Of a stretch of 5,094 nt of DNA, positions 1 through 5,094 are shown piece by piece. This stretch comes from Sulfurimonas sp. (GTDB lineage: Bacteria > Campylobacterota > Campylobacteria > Campylobacterales > Sulfurimonadaceae). A program made the translations under genes and the position numbers. The stretch lies in NCBI GenBank assembly GCA_027083475.1, contig JALWON010000228.1:1-5094 (forward strand), given 5' to 3'. Position 1 is the stretch's first letter. Every line of letters starts with the position of its first letter. Below the pieces are notes generated by a model. It was not told where the DNA came from. It worked only from the letters and a program-made list of their open reading frames with translations, and did no database searches.

Positions 1-1531
1 CATTACCATCATATCCATTACTTAAGTCATTGATTGTTTTCTCTATAATACTATCTTTTCCATCGAGCAATGTTTTTGCTGTTTTCTTATCTACTGGTAA
101 ATCAAATGCTTGTCCTAGCATGAGTTTAAATAGTTTATGAGTAGTATCATCCTCAGCATAATTTACGACACTTTCTCTATTGTATACTGAATATCTATGA
201 AGTTTTTTATCTTGCCAGTTAAGTTTATTGCTATCTATCATAAATCTATTGTTTGTGATAACTTTCCATTTTGCGTACATTTCAGTATCACTTCTAAATT
301 CTTGATATGCTTCATCTAGATATTTGATCGAATCAGATATCATGTTATTTTTGCCACGAACTGCATCTTGTGTAGCTACGATTACATTTGCAGGATCTTT
401 TGCTCCAAGTATTTCTTCGAGTAAGCTTATGTTTCCATTTGAACCAATCTCAGTTTGCAATGTGCTTATTGCGTTGTAGAATGATTTTCTGAATTTATAC
501 GGGGTACTACTTTGTTTGATTATTGCATCTTTATGATCACTACTTACCACATCTCCAATCATTCCACTTATTCCATCATTTATTATCTCATTTTTTGACG
601 GAACAGCTAGTTCTTTTGTAGTATACACTCCATGTTTATTGTCAATATTTGCAGCACTGTCATATAATTGAGCAGCAGATCTTTTGTCAAGCTTTGAGCC
701 AATCTCTAGATGTGCATCTTCATTTGCATCTTTAAATTTTGATTTTTTTGTGAAGTTGATTATCTTTGCAATATTTTTTTCATCATCTTTTATGGCTATA
801 TCAGCTTCGCCTATTTTTAAATATCCATCATTCTCAAGTGATCTGATTGCTAGAAGTCCAAGCTCAGTCTTGAGTTTTGCTTCAAGCATTTTAGTGTTGA
901 CTGCATCATTTCCTTTAGACGCTTTTATTCCAAGAAGTTTATATGCCTTGGTCCCTATCATACTTACAGCACTTGCGTATGTTGAATCAACTTTTGAAAT
1001 CTTATCTCTCATACTTTTAGTTATTATAGTTTTTTTATCTAAGCCAAGCATGTTTTTAATATCATCATTTGATCTATGCTCAGGCAAAGTTGGTTCAGCG
1101 ATTGTGGCAAGCCAATCATTAGTAGCTATAGCAATAGCTTTTGCAACATTCTTGTTTATTGTATATCCTGGGCTATTCTCATTTCTTTTATATGCTAATG
1201 CAATTATACTTTGAAATCCTTCGTGGACACCAATATCTTGAAACGTAGGATTAATCAGCATAAGGTCAGTTTCTTTCGATACTGCTGCAGAGCTTTTCAC
1301 AAATTTTTGCACAGCATTTCCTATTGTTCTAACAACATTATTTCCAGATATATCAGTTTCTGCAAGTTTTGTATTACTCTTTTTATTTGGTTCAAAATAT
1401 GTTGATAGGTCAAGTTTTTCAAACTCTTGGTACATTCTTCCAAGTATTCCCGGAATTCCTTTTTCATCTCGTTTTAGATATAGCTCTTTGATTACTAATG
1501 GCAAATGTTGTTCTAGTATTTCACAACTCAT
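1..1531 (-). CDS. N4-type virion RNA polymerase, polymerase domain (partial, 3' end outside window)
   Basis: This reading frame is open from the ATG at 1531 to the window edge (510 codons). It resembles the start of the RNA polymerase domain of the N4 virion RNAP, a single-subunit T7-like enzyme that is packaged in the capsid, injected with the DNA and transcribes early phage genes. Seen directly: residues 94-97 NPTF, 123-142 a helix ending NDWLA, 425-429 ITNNR in the place of the T/DxxGR motif, 437-446 LNWQDKKLHR in the place of the N-P-Q segment, and 472-480 LGQAFDLPV, which closely follows N4 LAQALDIKV as I recall it. Arg429 lies almost where N4 mini-vRNAP has its essential Arg424, so this protein begins where the N4 polymerase domain begins. 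An in-frame TGA at 1537-1535 makes the ATG at 1531 the first possible start. Catalytic motifs A, B and C (N4 Asp559, Lys670/Tyr678, Asp951) would lie outside the window. The Gly of GR is Asn and the Pro of NPQ is Trp. The family is fairly sure; activity is not shown. Confidence 0.87.
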   Translation of the reverse strand, partial: MSCEILEQHLPLVIKELYLKRDEKGIPGILGRMYQEFEKLDLSTYFEPNKKSNTKLAETDISGNNVVRTIGNAVQKFVKSSAAVSKETDLMLINPTFQDIGVHEGFQSIIALAYKRNENSPGYTINKNVAKAIAIATNDWLATIAEPTLPEHRSNDDIKNMLGLDKKTIITKSMRDKISKVDSTYASAVSMIGTKAYKLLGIKASKGNDAVNTKMLEAKLKTELGLLAIRSLENDGYLKIGEADIAIKDDEKNIAKIINFTKKSKFKDANEDAHLEIGSKLDKRSAAQLYDSAANIDNKHGVYTTKELAVPSKNEIINDGISGMIGDVVSSDHKDAIIKQSSTPYKFRKSFYNAISTLQTEIGSNGNISLLEEILGAKDPANVIVATQDAVRGKNNMISDSIKYLDEAYQEFRSDTEMYAKWKVITNNRFMIDSNKLNWQDKKLHRYSVYNRESVVNYAEDDTTHKLFKLMLGQAFDLPVDKKTAKTLLDGKDSIIEKTINDLSNGYDGN

Positions 1532-1543
1532 TATTCACATCCT
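1529..1543 (-). promoter_or_regulatory. Ribosome binding site and TAATG stop-start overlap coupling the two genes
   Basis: On the minus strand AGGA (1543-1540) sits 8 bases before the polymerase ATG (1531-1529), and the TAA of the upstream gene shares its last A with that ATG. This arrangement is typical of translational coupling by re-initiation. It argues for two deliberate chains made in similar amounts, as expected for two parts of one virion complex. No terminator-like hairpin or promoter is visible between the genes. Confidence 0.75.
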
Positions 1544-4500
1544 ATTATTTTTTTGATAGACTCTTTTAATAAGTCGCTTAATTTTTTATCCAGCAAGAAT
1601 GTTGCTAATGCTTTTCCATTGTACTTATTCTTGGAACCAAGTACATTGTTTGCAGTTTCAGTAACTTCATTTTTGACAAGCTTATCGGTTTCTTGCTTTA
1701 ATTCATCTTTTAACGTAGCATTTTTTTCTTTTAGTGATTCAGTTTTATCTGATTTTGCTTTTATGTTCTTGAGATCTCTTTTTATATATTCTTTCTCAGT
1801 ATTAGGTAGGTTGTCATACTTTTCTTGAATTGTTTCTCCAGGTTTTGCCTTCTGCTTACCTTTGAGTACAGCTTTTACTCCCTCACCTTTATTCATTTTT
1901 CTAGTAAGTTGTCTTCGCTCATTTGTATCTGATATTTCATATTCATATTTATATGCTGCTATTCTTCTTTCTAGATGTTGCCAAGCTTTTTTTAGTAGTC
2001 TTGGTATCTCTTTTGAGTTTATATCTTTTTCAAGTTGCTCAATCTCTTTGTTGTTTTCACTGATCTCTGTTCTTAGATCACTTACTTTTTTTAATGATTT
2101 GAGTAATGCACTAGACTTATCTAATTCATTTTTATTATATTTTGAGTATACGTAATCTATTGATTCTTGAAATTTATCAGATCCATTGTCATATAATTCT
2201 TTCACGAATTTTTCTATTCCATTGAAACCTTCTTTGGAACCAAGTCGGTCTATCTCTTTTGTTATTTCGCTTTCTTGCTCTGGTTCAGATCTTGTGCTCT
2301 CTTTACTTTTTTCATTTGTTTTATCAGAATCTCTGACTCTTTCTTCTGTTTGCTCAGCTTCAGCAGTTCTTGTTTTAGTTTCTTCATCTTTTGCCTCCTG
2401 TTTTTTTTGTATTTTTTGCTTGGTCTCTTCTTTTGTGTGTTCTTGTTTAGTTTCTTCTTCTGCTTTTTGATTCGCGGAGGTACTATTTAACATATTAGGC
2501 CTTCGCAAACTAATCTCTCCATCTTTGACTCTTGAATATTCATTGATAGGAAATCCTTTAGACTCTTGTTCATATTCATTGAACTCATCTTTAGGTTTTG
2601 CTTTTTCTTTGGTGTTTATTTTAGATGCAACAGGCTTACTTTCAGCAGCCTGTTGTTCTTGAGTATTTATTTCTTCATTGTTACCACTTGGGATGTCTAT
2701 TTTAGATAGATTAAGTGGTGGTTCTTCAACAGTAGTATCATTTGTGAATTCAGTATCTACATTTGTACTATCTTTAACTGGTTCACCTTTTATAATTGAA
2801 TATAGCTTATCTATTAGCTTCTGCTCGTTTTCAGCTTGAGTGATGATTCCATTTGATTGTGGTCCATGATATATGAATTTCTTTGAACCAAATTCATCAT
2901 TACCATATTCTACTTCTACTGGACGTTTATCTTTATTATACTCATACTGTTTCTTGGCATTTTGCATTAGAGCAAGTTTTCTTCGCTGAGTTGCTACAAA
3001 GTTGTCAAGGCTTTTTTCTAGTGGTTCACGATACTTTGCATCTATACTTGGATTGAGTAATCTATTTGCATAGTACATTATTCCAGTTCTGACTCTTCCA
3101 CCTTTTCCAACTCCACCCCATATCTTCTGAGTAAGCACATCGTTCATTTTTATACTCTGACCATCTGGGACCACAGCTCCATGTTCATTAGCACCAGAAG
3201 TGTATGTATTCTCAGCTATAAGCTTTTCCATCTCAAGTAGTTTTTTGCGTGGTTCAAGCTGTTTACGCTCTGCATCATCAGATTTTGACATCTCATTTTC
3301 TACTTCTTGCAAGTCTTTATTTATATCATCAATAGGTCTATTGTTAAGTTTCTGATTATAATCTCCAGTTACAACATTTCTTATTGCGTCTAGTTGAACG
3401 AACTGTTTTCCAAGCTCATCTCTTGATGCAACTAGATTTTGGTATTCTTCATCAAGATTTCCAGAAGATTCTTTTTCTTTTATTGTATTATCTATATCAA
3501 GTATCTTATTAGCGACCTCATCTATCTGGGCACTATATACATTATTTGCATGTTTCTTTTCTTCATCTGAAAGTACTGGCTCTTTTCCATTTTGCATATT
3601 AATTATATGCTCCTTGAGTTTTCCAGACGTTGCAAGATCATTGAATACCTGTACGCTATTCTTTAATTCATCAATAGATTTCTCACTATCAGATTTCTCA
3701 GGTGTTAATTTATTCGAATCCACCTCTGACAATCCAGGAGCAGTTACTTCTTCAGTATTCTTTGAACCAAGATTGATATTTCCAATCTCATGCATAGTTT
3801 GAGTTGCGCCGGCAATATGTCCACCAGCAATTCCTTCTATTCCTGCTATTTTAGCATCAAGTTGGTTCGGGGCATTTGAGATAATACTTTTAATATCATC
3901 ACCTTTTTTCCCGGTATTAATTTGTTTTCCAAGTATATCAGCCCATTGTTGCAGATATTCTTCAGTTCCTTCTACGACTGCACCTTTTCCTGCAGTAGAT
4001 GTCATTCTTCCAGCAGTTTTTAGAACAGATTGCCATAATTTATCAGTTTCTTTTTTTCCTAGTACTGACACTGAATCCTTGAGCGCAGCATGAATAGCTG
4101 GCTTCATAATTATTTTTGCACTCTCAAGTCCTATATATGTTTGTGCAGCAGCAGATGGAACAGCTATTGAAATATCTTTTAGTCCAGCATGTTTTTGGTC
4201 CTCAGCTTCATTTCTTGATGCAAGAGTATCATTTACCATTCCAGTGAACATTGCTGTAGCACCAGCTCTTTCAATTCCTTTCATTAGTACTTTTTGAGCT
4301 AGGTTCATTCTTTTGCTTGCGATATCTGCATATTTTTTAGCTTGAGAAACTTTCCCTGCTTTCAGCAGTTTTGCAGCTTTTTCATATGTTTTTGCAATTT
4401 TACTTCCGTTCTTTACTGCAAATAATCCTGCTTTAATTTCTCCAGCTCCGAACATAAATGTCATTACGCTTCCAACAACATTTCCTACAATATTTCCACT

Positions 4501-5094
4501 TGTTACAACTTTGTATGCAGCTTTCCCATAGTCTCCGTTTTCAATATCTTTTTCAATATTTTTTTGCTCTTTTGCGGTTTTATCCTGATCTACATTGAAT
4601 AGTGCATCTGACATCTTTCCAATATTTTCTGTAGTATAATATTCTTTTGTATCATTCCATCCATCTCCTCCGAGATAGCTTGCAACTGCATTCATCTTGA
4701 AACTATGGTTTATAGCATCTTTTTTATCTACTTCAAGTTGTTTCTTTTCTTCAGGAGTTTTAGCTTGTCCTATCTTGTAGTTATAATATGCTTCCTCGCC
4801 TTTTCCTATGAGCCAATCAGGAACATCATTAAATATTACATCTATTGCTTGACCAGTGGTTCCGACAATACTACTTCCAGCACCCTTCGCAACAGCCTCA
4901 GCAAAGTTATCGCCATTTGTTTTTTCGAATGCTTTTGATATGTCAGCAGCATCTTCAGATGTTAGCATATTCTGCTGACTTCCATTCTGGATACCATTAA
5001 GAGCTGCTTTAGCTTTGTTTGAATTTACATTTGTTTCAGGATTTATAGCTGACTCTATAGTTACTGGCTTTCCATCGGCACTTGCATATGACAT
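1531..5094 (-). CDS. Virion protein matching the N-terminal module of N4-type vRNAP, encoded separately
   Basis: This 1187-residue protein ends at TAA 1533-1531. By order of parts it resembles the N-terminal ~1000 residues of N4 virion RNAP. That part of the N4 chain has no assigned enzyme activity and is thought to help inject the polymerase and the first DNA. Residues 60-100 and 195-435 are Gly/Ala-rich with hydrophobic or amphipathic segments near 200-227, 275-290, 307-337 and 412-434. The motif VVEGTEEYLQQW (373-384) followed by a Gly-rich stretch recalls EE-x-x-Q segments of N4 vRNAP and other phage ejection proteins. Residues 510-630 look helical and coiled. Residues 695-720 (NFVATQRRKLALMQNA) resemble a helix that precedes the linker in N4. 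A charged linker (about 775-948) and a coiled-coil cap (949-1187) follow. There is no signal peptide and no recognised catalytic motif. The ATG at 5094 is the last base triplet of the window, so its ribosome site cannot be seen and the start is tentative. The stop overlaps the polymerase start by one base. Confidence 0.72.
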   Translation of the reverse strand: MSYASADGKPVTIESAINPETNVNSNKAKAALNGIQNGSQQNMLTSEDAADISKAFEKTNGDNFAEAVAKGAGSSIVGTTGQAIDVIFNDVPDWLIGKGEEAYYNYKIGQAKTPEEKKQLEVDKKDAINHSFKMNAVASYLGGDGWNDTKEYYTTENIGKMSDALFNVDQDKTAKEQKNIEKDIENGDYGKAAYKVVTSGNIVGNVVGSVMTFMFGAGEIKAGLFAVKNGSKIAKTYEKAAKLLKAGKVSQAKKYADIASKRMNLAQKVLMKGIERAGATAMFTGMVNDTLASRNEAEDQKHAGLKDISIAVPSAAAQTYIGLESAKIIMKPAIHAALKDSVSVLGKKETDKLWQSVLKTAGRMTSTAGKGAVVEGTEEYLQQWADILGKQINTGKKGDDIKSIISNAPNQLDAKIAGIEGIAGGHIAGATQTMHEIGNINLGSKNTEEVTAPGLSEVDSNKLTPEKSDSEKSIDELKNSVQVFNDLATSGKLKEHIINMQNGKEPVLSDEEKKHANNVYSAQIDEVANKILDIDNTIKEKESSGNLDEEYQNLVASRDELGKQFVQLDAIRNVVTGDYNQKLNNRPIDDINKDLQEVENEMSKSDDAERKQLEPRKKLLEMEKLIAENTYTSGANEHGAVVPDGQSIKMNDVLTQKIWGGVGKGGRVRTGIMYYANRLLNPSIDAKYREPLEKSLDNFVATQRRKLALMQNAKKQYEYNKDKRPVEVEYGNDEFGSKKFIYHGPQSNGIITQAENEQKLIDKLYSIIKGEPVKDSTNVDTEFTNDTTVEEPPLNLSKIDIPSGNNEEINTQEQQAAESKPVASKINTKEKAKPKDEFNEYEQESKGFPINEYSRVKDGEISLRRPNMLNSTSANQKAEEETKQEHTKEETKQKIQKKQEAKDEETKTRTAEAEQTEERVRDSDKTNEKSKESTRSEPEQESEITKEIDRLGSKEGFNGIEKFVKELYDNGSDKFQESIDYVYSKYNKNELDKSSALLKSLKKVSDLRTEISENNKEIEQLEKDINSKEIPRLLKKAWQHLERRIAAYKYEYEISDTNERRQLTRKMNKGEGVKAVLKGKQKAKPGETIQEKYDNLPNTEKEYIKRDLKNIKAKSDKTESLKEKNATLKDELKQETDKLVKNEVTETANNVLGSKNKYNGKALATFLLDKKLSDLLKESIKKIIGCE
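1552..1641 (-). repeat. Internal protein repeat, copy 2 (residues 1152-1181, near the C-terminus)
   Basis: Residues 1152-1180 begin LGSKNKYNG and end SDLLKESI, seven residues before the end of the chain. This copy matches copy 1 at the same spacing. The two copies bracket the ~170-residue coiled-coil part. At DNA level only a short stretch around TTGGAACCAAG is shared, so the duplication is old or the likeness is kept by selection on the protein. Confidence 0.55.
2155..2244 (-). repeat. Internal protein repeat, copy 1 (residues 951-980 of the 1187-residue protein)
   Basis: Residues 951-979 begin LGSKEGFNG and end SDKFQESI. They align without gaps to residues 1152-1180 of the same protein, with 12 identical positions of 29 (LGSK, NG, L, SD, ESI) plus F/Y and K/Q-type matches. 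The copy lies directly after the Lys/Glu-rich linker and before the coiled coil. It was found by eye; its function is unknown, and a small helical docking or oligomerisation unit is one reading. Confidence 0.55.
2251..2484 (-). other. Low-complexity Lys/Glu/Thr/Gln-rich linker inside the 1187-residue protein
   Basis: Residues 871-948 are nearly all charged or polar, with recurring EETKQ/EETKT units (for example at 880-884 and 889-893) and runs of KKQEAKDEE type. A less dense acidic and polar stretch precedes it from about residue 775. The coding strand here is almost pure purine. N4 vRNAP has a comparable Thr/Glu/Lys/Pro-rich linker just before its polymerase domain, so the position supports the module match. 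The stretch is probably unstructured and may let the two parts thread through the tail separately. Confidence 0.7.

Noticed and set aside
684..1214. Plus-strand open frame of 176 codons, rich in Ser, Phe, Leu and Ile
   Set aside because: It lies wholly antisense to the polymerase gene, has the composition expected from the reverse of an A-rich coding strand, and no good ribosome site was noticed. The same holds for the other plus-strand frames at 1211-1405, 1553-1828, 1862-2155, 2186-2470, 2275-2490, 3614-3802 and 4705-4938.
1548..1554. Run of seven A on the minus strand near the end of the upstream gene, as a possible programmed -1 frameshift site fusing the two proteins
   Set aside because: A -1 slip here enters the polymerase frame but meets TGA at 1537-1535 before the polymerase ATG. 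The zero-frame phase (ATC AAA AAA ATA) also does not give a standard slippery heptamer.
1630..1641. Short inverted repeat CTTGGAACCAAG, with similar copies at 2233-2244 and 3761-3771, considered as vRNAP hairpin promoters or uptake-like repeats
   Set aside because: All encode the same LGSK/GSK residues, so the likeness follows from the protein. The loop would have only two bases, unlike the three-base loop of N4 hairpins, and the sites lie inside a late structural gene.
3595..3615. AAGGAG (3615-3610) before the in-frame Met500 as an internal start giving a shorter protein
   Set aside because: The spacing of 12 bases is longer than usual and nothing else marks a start here; Met500 is not at a clear domain border.
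1..5094. Use of a recoded stop codon, considered because of the AT-rich phage-like sequence
   Set aside because: Both large frames are open with the standard code, and no in-frame TAG or TGA interrupts them.
1531..5094. Tape-measure protein as the identity of the 1187-residue gene, because of its length and helices
   Set aside because: The charged linker, the Gly-rich EE-x-x-Q region and the coupling to an N4-type polymerase fit the vRNAP N-terminal module better, and N4-type phages are short-tailed.

Overview
The window looks like a piece of a bacteriophage genome, or of an integrated relative. It is AT-rich (roughly one third G+C by eye) and reads entirely on the minus strand. Two very long, tightly abutting genes fill it, and no stretch of 300 bases lacks a gene. 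Codons strongly favour A-ending forms (ATA for Ile, AGA for Arg, GGA, GCA, ACA) with the standard stops. The host cannot be named from this.

Reading in the direction of transcription (from 5094 down to 1), the first gene (5094-1531) encodes 1187 residues. It has a Gly/Ala-rich N-terminal region with membrane-active-looking helices, a helical middle, a long Lys/Glu-rich linker and a C-terminal coiled-coil part bounded by two copies of a ~29-residue repeat. The second gene begins inside the stop codon of the first (TAATG) and runs off the window after 510 residues. Its sequence matches the start of the central RNA polymerase domain of the N4-type virion RNA polymerase (vRNAP, single-subunit T7-like superfamily), including the region of the T/DxxGR and N-P-Q motifs and the following helix.

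In phage N4 the virion RNAP is one giant chain of about 3500 residues: N-terminal domain, charged linker, RNAP domain (about residues 998-2103), C-terminal domain. It is packaged in the capsid and injected with the DNA to transcribe early genes. Here the same order of modules seems to be present, but the chain is divided into two translationally coupled genes almost exactly at the N-domain/RNAP-domain border. The 1187-residue protein would correspond to the N-terminal module plus linker, and the partial gene to the naturally separate polymerase. The catalytic motifs A, B and C and any C-terminal packaging domain lie beyond base 1.

The main points of interest are the split, changed residues in otherwise highly conserved polymerase motifs, the absence of the Trp used by N4 to read its promoter hairpin, and an added helical cap with an internal duplication on the N-terminal protein. 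Comparisons with N4 rest on remembered family sequence and manual reading, not on a search.
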